Below, one piece after another: positions 1-6,108 of a DNA stretch of 7,506 bases. The notes beneath the pieces were generated by a model. That model was not told the DNA's origin. It saw only the letters and a list, made by a program, of their open reading frames with translations, and searched no databases. This DNA comes from Rubrobacter sp. (GTDB taxonomy: Bacteria > Actinomycetota > Rubrobacteria > Rubrobacterales > Rubrobacteraceae). The stretch lies in NCBI GenBank assembly GCA_016781775.1, contig JADDPR010000011.1:1-7506 (forward strand). Direction: 5' to 3'. Both the position numbers and the translations under genes were made by a program. Numbering within the stretch: the stretch's first letter is position 1; each line of letters starts with the position of its first letter.

Positions 1-215
1 GCGAATCGGATCGTCGGCTGGTCGCCCCACCCCGACGCTAGCGGGTTGTGAACCGCCGCGAGCAGCGCCTGAACGCGTACGATCATACGGACCCGCTGTT
101 CACAGGCTTACGATGCGGGGCGCACGTCCCGCCTTCTATAAGGAGCTGGCTACTTGCGCTCCGACTCACGGCTCCGCTTCTCCAAAGGCGATGCAGGGCT
201 CCCTTCCTGCTCCCG
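1..215. other. Left-edge region without a confident gene
   Basis: Two very short open stretches touch the window edge. On the plus strand, frame 1 is open from base 1 to a TGA at 49-51 (16 codons, mostly G or C at third positions), so it could be the 3' end of a gene starting outside the window. On the minus strand, an ATG at 84-86 opens a frame running off the edge (28 codons), without a clear Shine-Dalgarno sequence. They overlap, so at most one is likely real, and neither is recognisable. The remainder, up to the stop codon of the membrane protein at 216, shows no gene, strong hairpin or T-tract. Confidence 0.3.
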
Positions 216-644
216 TTAACGCTTTCCGCGGGTCAAGACGTAGATCCAGCACCCAAGGAAGACCAGTTCCGCCAACCCGTCTAGGGCGTAGACGGGGGAG
301 ATCCGTCCCTTTGCCGTGTAGTAAGTGTCGATCCCTGCCAGCCCGCCCGCGCTCCCGGCCCCGAGCAGCCCGATCTCGGGCGTCTCCCTGCGCCGGTACC
401 CGGCGACGCCGAGCGCACCGCCGATCGCCGCGACCAAAACGCCCACGGTCTTGACCAGCCAGACGTCGGTCTTCGGACCGGTGACCTTTTGAAAGGTGTC
501 GACGCTGAAGAGCGCCCACAGCGCGGTGACCATGTAGTAGAGACCTTGCGCCAATGATAGGTAGGCGAAGAGGCTCGTGGCGCCTGACCTTTCCGAGCCT
601 TTGCCGCGTCGAGTCGCCGGACGATCCGTAAAGATTCGGTTCAT
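216..644 (-). CDS. Small four-helix integral membrane protein, function unknown
   Basis: This 142-residue protein has a charged, Arg/Lys-rich N-terminus (residues 1-20) followed by four hydrophobic segments at roughly 26-46, 64-82, 91-109 and 118-138. It should therefore be an inner-membrane protein with short loops. The loop before helix 2 reads GPKTDVWLVKTVG (residues 56-68), which looks like a conserved signature and resembles motifs I recall from uncharacterised membrane proteins; I know of no assigned function. The ATG at 644 is chosen over the ATG at 671 because GGAGAGGG lies just before it, and the extra nine residues of the longer form (ending KIGEG) are simply that ribosome site translated. 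At 671 a GGAGG sits only 2 nt away. The gene follows the SDR gene at 851 by about 200 nt on the same strand, so co-transcription is possible but not shown. Confidence 0.8.
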   Translation of the reverse strand: MNRIFTDRPATRRGKGSERSGATSLFAYLSLAQGLYYMVTALWALFSVDTFQKVTGPKTDVWLVKTVGVLVAAIGGALGVAGYRRRETPEIGLLGAGSAGGLAGIDTYYTAKGRISPVYALDGLAELVFLGCWIYVLTRGKR

Positions 645-645
645 G

Positions 646-653
646 CCCTCTCC
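646..653 (-). promoter_or_regulatory. Ribosome binding site of the membrane protein (decides start)
   Basis: On the minus strand this reads GGAGAGGG, with its GGAG core 5 nt before the ATG at 644. It supports that start over the upstream in-frame ATG at 671. Confidence 0.65.
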
Positions 654-850
654 AATCTTCGCTGTTGACATAGCCTCCGCATCGCGTCCTCTCCGCCCCC
701 CTAATGACGAGGCGCCCGTGCCCCCGTTGCCTTATCTCTCGCAGGAACTGTGGCACCTACCTCTCGGTATTTTTGGAGGACCGCTGACTTGCGTCTTGTT
801 CGTCTGCGTGGTCGAGAGCGTAGCAATCACCGCGAAACCCCTGCCACAAC

Positions 851-1840
851 TCAAGCGCTGCGGGCACGACGAAAGAGGAGGATCGTCGCCCCGGCGAGTC
901 CGGTCAGTACGATGGCCCCGGCGCGCCTGGCCCTCGCACGCTCCCTTATGCCCCATCCGCCCCTGACAACCGTGTTCTCCACCGGGACTGTTTCCCACAA
1001 GCCACCATCGGTGGTTGATGCTGCGGGACCCGAGCGCAGCAGGAACCGCTCCGCCAGCCGGCCTACTAGGCCCCCGGTCGTGTCGGGGGCGAGCGCGAAT
1101 GGGACGGCCACGGCGTTGGCCGCGCCGACGCGGGCGGACCTGCGCGGCTGGCGCGCGAGACCGACGATACGCTCGGCGACGTGCTCGGGGGGGACGACCG
1201 GCGGCACCGGCCTGAGGGTGCGGCCCGTGTAGTTTGCCGATTCGAGGTAGGTGGGCGTGTCGACGTAGGCCGGATAGACGCCGCAGACCCGGATGGTGGA
1301 GCGCGCGGCGAGCTCGTAGCGCAAGGCCTCGGTGAAGCCCGCGAGACCGAACTTGCTGGCGCTGTAGGTCGCCGCGAAGGGCATGGGCACGCGGCCGCCG
1401 ATCGAGGAGACGTTAATTATCACGCCGCGCCCGCCGCGGTCGAAGAAGTGCGGCAGCACTGCGTGGCAGCCGTTGATCGCGCCGAGCAGGTTCAACTCGA
1501 TCAGGCGCGACTGAGACCGAAGAGGGATCTCCTCGAAGGGACCCCACATGCTCGTGCCGGCGTTGTTGACCCACACGTCGATCCCGCCAAATGCGGACGC
1601 CGCGGCGCTCGCAAGCTCGCGCACCTCGGCGGCATCGGTGACGTCGGTAGGCACCGCGAGCGCACGACCACCCAGAGCCTCACATTCTCGGGCGGCGCTT
1701 TCGAGCAACCCGCGGCGCCGGGCCGCCAGGACCACATTGGCGTCGCGCCGGGCGAAAGCCCGGGCGGTCGCAAGACCGATGCCGCTGGACGCGCCGGTGA
1801 TCACCACCGTGGTGTCGCGCAGGCTCTGCATGATGGACAC
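851..1840 (-). CDS. SDR-family NAD(P)-dependent oxidoreductase with C-terminal hydrophobic tail
   Basis: This is a 329-residue classical short-chain dehydrogenase/reductase catalysing NAD(P)(H)-dependent alcohol-carbonyl interconversion on an unknown substrate. The cofactor motif TGASSGIG is at residues 15-22, an Arg in AAR (41) after beta-2 hints at NADP(H) preference, and D66-V67, NNAG (92-95), N117, S146, Y159 and K163 complete the catalytic set. The Rossmann fold ends near 250. A longer than usual C-terminus follows, with a GGLWE motif (279-283) and a hydrophobic stretch at about 307-323 capped by RRAR, so membrane association is plausible. The GTG at 1840 has AAGGG 3 nt upstream; an in-frame ATG three codons later (1831) is an equally possible start. 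It is a paralogue of the SDR at 2407-3420, sharing the tail layout but keeping the canonical motifs that the other has lost. The family call is secure, the substrate unknown. Confidence 0.95.
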   Translation of the reverse strand: MSIMQSLRDTTVVITGASSGIGLATARAFARRDANVVLAARRRGLLESAARECEALGGRALAVPTDVTDAAEVRELASAAASAFGGIDVWVNNAGTSMWGPFEEIPLRSQSRLIELNLLGAINGCHAVLPHFFDRGGRGVIINVSSIGGRVPMPFAATYSASKFGLAGFTEALRYELAARSTIRVCGVYPAYVDTPTYLESANYTGRTLRPVPPVVPPEHVAERIVGLARQPRRSARVGAANAVAVPFALAPDTTGGLVGRLAERFLLRSGPAASTTDGGLWETVPVENTVVRGGWGIRERARARRAGAIVLTGLAGATILLFRRARSA

Positions 1841-1887
1841 AATCCCTTTCTACGCCTCTCGTCCGGCGTGAAGCTGGTTCCGTTCGA

Positions 1888-1917
1888 GATATATTCGCGC
1901 GAGCGCGGCTTGCGAAA
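1888..1917 (-). promoter_or_regulatory. Possible promoter for the 851-1840 SDR gene
   Basis: On the minus strand a TATATC hexamer (1888-1893) stands out in GC-rich sequence about 48 nt upstream of the GTG start. A weak TTTCGC (1912-1917) lies 18 nt further upstream in the -35 position. The -10 match is fair and the -35 poor, so this is only a candidate. Confidence 0.25.
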
Positions 1918-2112
1918 CCTTCATACGCCGGGACGCATACGTGGATCGGGGTGCTCGCAAAGCAGACACGGCCCGCAGATCTCGGATACGCGTCGGCGAG
2001 AAACCGCCGGAGGCGAGGACGATCAATCCCGGAGGAGCGAGAAGAAGGGGCGCGAGCGAGGCGGGCGCAGCCCGATGCCGGTTGAGCCGGCGCCCACCGA
2101 GCTTCGGCCGCT

Positions 2113-2379
2113 TTGTCTCGGAGTCTTCGCGATCGACTATGGCAACCCTCGCATTCCTACGGGCCGTCCGGTGGAGGAGGGGCAGTCCGATGCCGCACGG
2201 ACTACGGCGAAGCCTGGAGTGGCGTCCGCCCACTCCTCGACCTAGTCGACGAGGTTGACTTCGCCCCCATCGACCACGAGTTGCGCAAAGGAGTACGGGG
2301 CGCACCGGTCAGCGGTTGCGTCGAGCTTCTTTGGGCGCTGGGCCTCGTTTATCCTTCGGCGCGAACGCTCACCCGATGA
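2113..2379 (+). pseudogene. Possible decayed IS5/IS1182-type transposase N-terminal fragment
   Basis: Within this 88-codon frame the segment LLDLVDEVDFAPIDHELRK followed by RGAPVSGCVELLWALGLVY fits the general layout of the N-terminal DUF772 domain of IS5/IS1182-type transposases: a short helix ending in a Leu/Tyr/Arg-rich turn, then G-R-P-x-x-x-P-x-x-L-L-x-A-L-L. The expected GRP reads GAP here and the frame stops soon after, so no DDE catalytic core is present. The first 40 codons look random and have no ribosome site. I see no terminal inverted repeats. If real, it is a remnant that inserted between the two paralogous SDR genes. The resemblance was judged by eye and could be chance. Confidence 0.25.
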
Positions 2380-2406
2380 ACCGCCACATTCTGTTGGCGT
2401 TTCTTT

Positions 2407-3420
2407 TTATGCTGCCCTTCTGCGTAGGACTGCCCCGGCCCCCAGTACCGCCGCCCCTACCATGACGCTACGCTTAGCGGTCGGGCGCGTTTGCAGCCAG
2501 GTGTAGAAGCTGCGGGGATGCGTCCGGTCGCTGAAGGAGCCCTCGATGGTGGTGGGGCCTTCGGTGGACTCGAAGAGGTTGTCCGGTGCGCCTTCGGGCT
2601 TGGGCTCGTTCGTGTAGTGAACCTTGAAGCCGATTCTCCTCTCCATGATGGCGTCCAAGAGGCGCGGCGAGATTGCCTGGCCCAGGATCATCGCCCTGGA
2701 GGCTCCCCCGACGATGACATCCCTCGGGCCGTTCTCCGCGGCGTGAAGGATGGCTTCGGCGACGACGCCCGGCTCGTAGATCGGGGGCGGGGCGACCGGT
2801 TTGACCCCAAGCTTGGTGCGGGCCTTGTCGAAGAACGGAGTGTTGGTCGTCGCGGGCATGATCTGGGTGACGCCGATGGGCCACCTCTCGTGCCGGAGCT
2901 CGACGCGCATCGTCTCCACGAAGCCGTCGATGCCGTGCTTGGAGGCGCAGTAGACGCTCTGAAGCGGGATCGAGCGCTTCGCCCTCATCGAGGACATGTG
3001 GACGAGGGCTTTTCGACCCTCGCGCTTTATGTGCGGGAGCGCGGCCATCGCCCCGTAGACCTGGCCCATCAGGTTCACGTCTATGACGCGCTCGAACTCC
3101 TCCGGCATGGTCTGCTTGAAGGGGGCGAACAACCCCACCCCGGCTATGTGGACCCACGTGTCCAGCCGCCCGTATTCCCCGACCGCTGCGTCTGCGACCG
3201 CCTTCATCTCGTCAAACTCGGCCACGTCGGCCGTCATAGCGATCGCCTCGCCGCCCTTACCGCGTATCTCGTCCACGACCGAATGCAGCCCCGCCTCGCC
3301 GCGAGCGGAGACCACCACCTTGGCGCCCCGTTCGGCGAACCGGAGGGCCGAGAGGCGTCCTATCCCACAAGAAGCCCCCATCACCACGACTACCTGCTCT
3401 GTTATAGGCTTGAGTTGCAT
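2407..3420 (-). CDS. Diverged SDR-family oxidoreductase with C-terminal extension and hydrophobic tail
   Basis: This 337-residue short-chain dehydrogenase/reductase keeps the catalytic residues N116, S144, Y157 and K161 (YCASK), so it should be an active NAD(P)-dependent oxidoreductase. Two cofactor-side motifs deviate: TGxxxGxG reads MGASCGIG (14-21) and NNAG reads HIAG (91-94). R40 after beta-2 suggests NADP(H). Residues about 190-235 form the substrate-binding part, with PATTNTPFFDKAR and an IYEPGVVAEAI motif. The extension carries NLFE (281-284) and ends in a hydrophobic stretch (about 318-332) with RRR at the end. I recall a group of about 330-residue SDRs with this start and tail in Rubrobacter-like and cyanobacterial genomes. 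ATG 3420 is chosen because AAGGAG (3430-3435) lies 9 nt upstream and the family begins M-x-LKP; GTG 3423 is the alternative. The alpha/beta hydrolase ends 94 nt upstream on the same strand, so the two may be co-transcribed. Confidence 0.95.
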   Translation of the reverse strand: MQLKPITEQVVVVMGASCGIGRLSALRFAERGAKVVVSARGEAGLHSVVDEIRGKGGEAIAMTADVAEFDEMKAVADAAVGEYGRLDTWVHIAGVGLFAPFKQTMPEEFERVIDVNLMGQVYGAMAALPHIKREGRKALVHMSSMRAKRSIPLQSVYCASKHGIDGFVETMRVELRHERWPIGVTQIMPATTNTPFFDKARTKLGVKPVAPPPIYEPGVVAEAILHAAENGPRDVIVGGASRAMILGQAISPRLLDAIMERRIGFKVHYTNEPKPEGAPDNLFESTEGPTTIEGSFSDRTHPRSFYTWLQTRPTAKRSVMVGAAVLGAGAVLRRRAA

Positions 3421-3514
3421 CACACACCACTCCTTATGAGTTTTGATGATTTCAGGTTTGCGGAGACGGCCGACTCGACCGCCAAGAGAGTTTCTCTGCA
3501 GGTGCTCTTGCCTG

Positions 3515-4387
3515 TCAGCCGAGCGCCCGTTCCTTCAGGAATCTTTCGAGGATCTTCGTCAGATGGTCCGGTCGTTCGACTTGGGGCAGGTGTCCGCAAT
3601 TAGGAATAAGCTCGAGGGAGCCGTTCGGGATGCGGGAGATCGCCTCTCGCGCTTGTGCGTAAGGCAACACTCGGTCGCGCTCCCCCCAGACCACGAGCGT
3701 CGGTACCCGCAGCGAGGGCAGTCGGTCCAGCATGAGCTGGCGCTGCCCCCGAAGGCCGACCTGGGCGCGAAGGGTGGCGAGCTGTGCCTCCAGAAACCCA
3801 GGCTGGCGCGCCAGCCTGTACTGCTCCTTGAGCCACTTCACGGGGATTCCTCCCGGGCGCCCGAAGAGCAGCGCGGCACGCCCCAGCGCCCTTTGCGCCG
3901 CGCCGGGGCGCCTCTTGCCCCAGGCCACAGCCAGCCCGCCGTAGCCGGGGATGGCCAACGACCGTAGGGCGGGGCTGATCCTCCGCCCTAGGCCTGCACT
4001 GGCGAGGAGGCCTAGGGCCGTCACGCGTTCCGGTTTGGCCAGCGCCAACCGAAGGCCCACGAGGCCGCCCAGGGAGTTACCGATCACGACGGCACGCTCG
4101 ACCTCCAGCGCGTCCAGAAACGCGTTCAGGAAACGCTCGAAGGAGGCCGGGGAGTAGTCGTCTCCCTTCGGCCTGGCGCTCCCGGCGGAGCCGGGCAGAT
4201 CCGGCGCGTAGACGCGGTGGGTGCGCGCCAGGGCGGGCATCACCCAGGCCCAGTCGAGGGCGTTGTCGCCGACGCCGTGCAGCAGGACCAGCGGCGGGCC
4301 CTCCCCCGCCGCCAGGTAGCGGATGGGTAGCCCTTCAACGTAAATGCTATGCTCCTGCAACCCGAGGTCACCCTTCCGTCTCGCCAA
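3515..4387 (-). CDS. Alpha/beta-fold hydrolase
   Basis: This 290-residue protein is a complete single-domain alpha/beta hydrolase, probably cytoplasmic since no signal peptide is seen. The oxyanion-hole motif is LLHGVGD (35-41), the strand-4 motif APDLPGSAGSA (61-71), the nucleophile elbow GNSLGG (103-108, Ser105), the acid Asp238 in WGERDRVLP, and the base His266 in NCGHLPQVERP. A helical cap lies between about 135 and 220. The layout resembles meta-cleavage-product hydrolases and related esterases, but it does not fix the substrate. The start is TTG, supported by AAGGA (4393-4397) 5 nt upstream and the lack of an in-frame ATG before residue 50. It lies 94 nt upstream of the SDR gene on the same strand. 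The coding sequence contains an unusual 20-bp perfect palindrome (3799-3818) and overlapping inverted repeats (3965-4018), described in findings. Confidence 0.95.
   Translation of the reverse strand: MARRKGDLGLQEHSIYVEGLPIRYLAAGEGPPLVLLHGVGDNALDWAWVMPALARTHRVYAPDLPGSAGSARPKGDDYSPASFERFLNAFLDALEVERAVVIGNSLGGLVGLRLALAKPERVTALGLLASAGLGRRISPALRSLAIPGYGGLAVAWGKRRPGAAQRALGRAALLFGRPGGIPVKWLKEQYRLARQPGFLEAQLATLRAQVGLRGQRQLMLDRLPSLRVPTLVVWGERDRVLPYAQAREAISRIPNGSLELIPNCGHLPQVERPDHLTKILERFLKERALG
3799..3818. repeat. Perfect 20-bp palindrome inside the hydrolase gene
   Basis: The half-site CAGGCTGGCG is followed at once by its exact reverse complement CGCCAGCCTG, giving a gapless palindrome centred on GGCGCGCC. 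It encodes part of the cap region around residues 191-196 of the hydrolase. It could be a chance result of GC-rich codons or a binding site. Confidence 0.8.
3965..4018. repeat. Overlapping alternative inverted repeats inside the hydrolase gene
   Basis: An 8-bp pair, TAGGGCGG (3965-3972) with CCGCCCTA (3983-3990), and an 11-bp pair, GCCCTAGGCCT (3985-3995) with AGGCCTAGGGC (4008-4018), share the central CCCTA segment. The two hairpins are therefore mutually exclusive. Loops are 10 and 12 nt. They lie in coding sequence for the start of the cap domain. Confidence 0.75.
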
Positions 4388-4392
4388 CCGTT

Positions 4393-4397
4393 TCCTT
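4393..4397 (-). promoter_or_regulatory. Ribosome binding site supporting the TTG start of the hydrolase
   Basis: On the minus strand AAGGA lies 5 nt before the TTG at 4387. No other start codon with a ribosome site precedes the conserved domain. Confidence 0.65.
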
Positions 4398-4598
4398 GGA
4401 GCGCGTAAGGCCCCTAAACTCCTGTAGATGGTGGTCCTACCCCTAGCGATCTTCCGCCAAAAGCCCGTGCGAACGGTTCAGTAGTGTCCTGCCTACATCC
4501 AGTGGCATCGGCTTTTCCGCCGAGACGGCCTTCTCACCCGTGCCTCTGCCGGGGGGTCGTGCACGACGAAGTTTCGCGAGCGCACATCCTCTCTCGGC

Positions 4599-5300
4599 TC
4601 ACCCTTCCCCGGACGTAAACCGGTCGGCGGCCTCGCGCGCGATCTCCGGGGGGACCGTGTGGCCGCCCTCGAATTCCCTGTACGTCACATCGTAACCAGC
4701 GCGTTGAAGCTGCGGAACAATCCTGCGGCTGCAAAGGCCGATCGGGAGCACGTCGTCGCGGGTGCCGTGCGAGATGAAGAAGCGAGGGACTCCGACCTGC
4801 CCGGAAGGGGCCATGAAGCCCGGGGAGAAGGCCAAGACGTGCGAGAAGAGGTCGCCGTTGTCGATCCCCAGGGAGAGCGCGTAGGAGGCCCCGTCGGAGA
4901 AACCCCCGACGGCCAGGCGGGCTGGATCCACCCAGCATCGGGAGAACGTCTCCTCCAGGAGACCGTCGAGCGCCTCCACGTCCGGACCGTACCCTCCGAC
5001 GATGATGTCCCACGTGTACTGGTGCGAGGTCGGGGCGAGCAGCACCATACCTGTCGCATCCGCGAGGGGCCGTAGGAGGGCCATGGCGGCGCTCGCTTGT
5101 CCGCCTGCGCCGTGCAGCACCACCGCCAGCGGGGCGGGGCGCTCGAGACCTCCGGGGGCGTCGGGCACGTACAGCAGGTGGCTGCCACGCGCCCCATCTG
5201 ATCCCAGTCGACGCAGGCCGACCGGCGGCGCCTCGCCTACCCTCGGTGGTCGCGCCCGCAGCCGTCCTTCCGTGTTCGCGTTCTCTTTTATGTGTCGCAC
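4599..5300 (-). CDS. Serine esterase of the dienelactone hydrolase / phospholipase-carboxylesterase type
   Basis: This 233-residue alpha/beta-fold serine esterase should cleave ester bonds; the fold also covers PHB-depolymerase-like and LpqC-like enzymes. The conserved part starts near residue 37 (RGSHLLYVPDAPGG). It contains the oxyanion motif VLHGAGG (61-67), the nucleophile elbow GGFSDGAS (132-139, Ser135), HGTRDDVLP (178-186, Asp182 the likely acid) and FEGGHTVPPEI (210-220, His214). No signal peptide is visible: the first 36 residues are polar and Arg/Pro-rich, so the enzyme is probably cytoplasmic unless the start is wrong. The only usual start codon after the last upstream stop is GTG 5300, yet its AAGGA directly abuts the GTG with no spacer, so initiation is unclear. 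It ends 211 nt before the alpha/beta hydrolase on the same strand and diverges from the DUF2795 gene. Substrate unknown. Confidence 0.9.
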   Translation of the reverse strand: MRHIKENANTEGRLRARPPRVGEAPPVGLRRLGSDGARGSHLLYVPDAPGGLERPAPLAVVLHGAGGQASAAMALLRPLADATGMVLLAPTSHQYTWDIIVGGYGPDVEALDGLLEETFSRCWVDPARLAVGGFSDGASYALSLGIDNGDLFSHVLAFSPGFMAPSGQVGVPRFFISHGTRDDVLPIGLCSRRIVPQLQRAGYDVTYREFEGGHTVPPEIAREAADRFTSGEG

Positions 5301-5554
5301 TCCTTCTAGCGGTGCCCAAAGTTCGAACCCTGGCTTACGAGGGGTGCCTTACCCGTATGCGCCGCATTGCTAAAAGCGGCCTAACGTGGTGCCGCGAAAC
5401 CCTACGTACGGAACCTTCGTCAGGACCGTATCCCGACTCCGTGGTTCGCCGTCAGGGAAGGCGGAGAAGTCTGGCCTGCGGTGGCGTATTTTTGCCGGCG
5501 CTCATCGAGGGTACACAAAAGAAAAGTTCCGACCGAGTTGCAGGAGGTGTTGAT
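5301..5554. promoter_or_regulatory. Divergent intergenic region between the esterase and DUF2795 genes
   Basis: This 254-nt region must hold the promoter of the plus-strand small genes and probably that of the esterase, because the flanking genes point away from each other. I see no strong -35/-10 pair. Candidates are TTGCCG near 5496 followed by TACACA at 14 nt (poor spacing) for the plus strand. A small hairpin, GCCGC (5361-5365) with GCGGC (5376-5380), lies in the middle. A palindromic GTTCGAAC (5320-5327) resembles a tRNA T-loop, but no tRNA fold surrounds it. Confidence 0.4.
5542..5547 (+). promoter_or_regulatory. Ribosome binding site fixing the GTG start of the DUF2795 gene
   Basis: A perfect AGGAGG lies 7 nt before the in-frame GTG at 5555. 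The ATG at 5553 overlaps it but is out of frame with the conserved protein. Confidence 0.8.
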
Positions 5555-5758
5555 GTGAGCTTCGACCCCGATGAGGCGCAAGGTTATCTGGAGGGCGTGG
5601 ACTACCCGGCGAGCAAGGAGACGCTGATCTCGACCGCCCAGGACAATGGGGCTCCCGACGAGCTGATCGAGCTGATCGCAGGCGTGCCGCTCGGCGAGTT
5701 CTCCGGGCCCGAGGAGCTGATGAACCACCTCAGAGCGGTCCCCAACAGGGACAACTGA
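5555..5758 (+). CDS. DUF2795 domain-containing protein
   Basis: This 67-residue soluble protein is almost wholly a DUF2795 domain. It has the YLEGVDYPASKETLI pattern (11-25), then AQDNGAPDELIELIAG (28-43), then a Leu/Pro turn with F-S-G-P-E-E-L (49-55). Family members are small and helical, are frequent in actinobacteria, sometimes occur in repeats, and have no established biochemical role. The GTG start is set by AGGAGG 7 nt upstream. The frame is open further upstream but without a better start. It is the first gene of a plus-strand run of small genes, 85 nt before the zinc-knuckle gene. An imperfect palindrome (5765-5782) lies just after the stop. Confidence 0.9.
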   Translation: MSFDPDEAQGYLEGVDYPASKETLISTAQDNGAPDELIELIAGVPLGEFSGPEELMNHLRAVPNRDN

Positions 5759-5764
5759 TCGGTT

Positions 5765-5782
5765 CCGGGGAGCGCTCCGCGG
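5765..5782. repeat. Imperfect palindrome after the DUF2795 gene
   Basis: The core GGAGCGCTCC (5769-5778) is perfectly self-complementary and extends by three more pairs on each side after one G-G mismatch. There is no T-tract, so it would be at most a weak or Rho-assisted terminator or a processing site between two small genes. Confidence 0.4.
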
Positions 5783-5843
5783 CAGCTCTGCCTTCGCGGC
5801 GCGCTCGCACCCGGCGAAAGAGCGAGGTTCGAAGGAGGAAGCG

Positions 5844-6026
5844 ATGAGCGAGGACAAGGCGCAACCCGGGGAGCCCATGGTCCCCGGCGACAAGGCGCAA
5901 CCCGGCGCGGAGAATGCGGGCGAGGACCTGTGCCCCAGGTGTGGGGGGACCGGCCGTTACCGGGAGGAGGAGTGCGAGAACTGCGGCGGCTCGGGCAGGG
6001 TGTGGGTGCCCGTCGGTACCCCGTAG
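5844..6026 (+). CDS. Small protein with two DnaJ-type zinc-knuckle motifs
   Basis: This 60-residue protein has two CxxCGGxG knuckles, CPRCGGTG (30-37) and CENCGGSG (44-51). The four cysteines C30, C33, C44 and C47 should bind one zinc ion, as in half of the DnaJ cysteine-rich region, but there is no J-domain or substrate-binding domain. The acidic, Pro/Gly-rich N-terminus contains DKAQPG twice (4-9 and 16-21), from an exact 17-bp DNA repeat (5853-5869 and 5889-5905). A function cannot be assigned; a free-standing zinc ribbon could act in protein or nucleic-acid binding. AGGAGG (5833-5838) lies 5 nt before the ATG. A hairpin, CCTCGG (6039-6044) with CCGAGG (6048-6053), follows the stop without a T-tract. 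Confidence 0.88.
   Translation: MSEDKAQPGEPMVPGDKAQPGAENAGEDLCPRCGGTGRYREEECENCGGSGRVWVPVGTP
5853..5905 (+). repeat. 17-bp direct repeat, 36-bp period, in the zinc-knuckle gene
   Basis: GACAAGGCGCAACCCGG occurs at 5853-5869 and identically at 5889-5905. The 36-bp spacing is 12 codons, so it repeats the residues DKAQPG in frame. Identity at every third codon position suggests a recent in-frame duplication. Confidence 0.85.
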
Positions 6027-6108
6027 TCGCCCCGCCCCCCTCGGCGGCCGAGGCGATGCCCCGTTGTGTTCGGGGAGGGCGCCGGGAAGTAGCATTGGCG
6101 GTACGGCC

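Larger units (their letters stand above)
1841..2406. other. 566-nt gap between the two SDR genes
   Basis: No intact gene is convincing here. A 151-codon open frame on the minus strand (2305-1850) is rich in Arg and Pro, lacks recognisable domains, and reads like GC-rich noise. The part nearest 1840 holds the leader and candidate promoter of the downstream SDR gene. The part from 2113 to 2379 contains a plus-strand frame with transposase-like residues, listed separately. An 18-nt inverted repeat, CGCCA (2382-2386) and TGGCG (2395-2399) with an 8-nt loop, is followed on the plus strand by TTTCTTTTT (2400-2408), a weak terminator-like arrangement that would face the SDR gene ending at 2407. Confidence 0.5.

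Noticed and set aside
391..405. CGCCGG/CCGGCG inverted repeat in the membrane-protein gene
   Set aside because: It is a short GC-only stem inside coding sequence, as expected by chance at this base composition.
1181..2245. Plus-strand open frame of 354 codons opposite the other SDR gene
   Set aside because: It is mostly antisense to the SDR coding sequence and continues into low-information Arg/Gly-rich sequence.
2491..3603. Long plus-strand open frame of 370 codons opposite the SDR gene
   Set aside because: It is the antisense shadow of a clear SDR gene, with GC-rich codon phase effects and no recognisable domain.
4508..4523. Hairpin TCGGC/GCCGA between the esterase and the alpha/beta hydrolase as a terminator
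   Set aside because: The stem is only 5 bp and neither strand has a T-tract after it.
4534..5319. Minus-strand open frame of 261 codons overlapping the esterase
   Set aside because: It is a frame-shifted shadow rich in Arg and Pro, while the overlapping frame has a full catalytic triad.
5310..5345. TTCGAAC resembling a tRNA T-loop next to the esterase start
   Set aside because: The flanking bases do not form a proper 5-bp T-stem on either strand and no anticodon or acceptor arms are found. It is a short palindrome.
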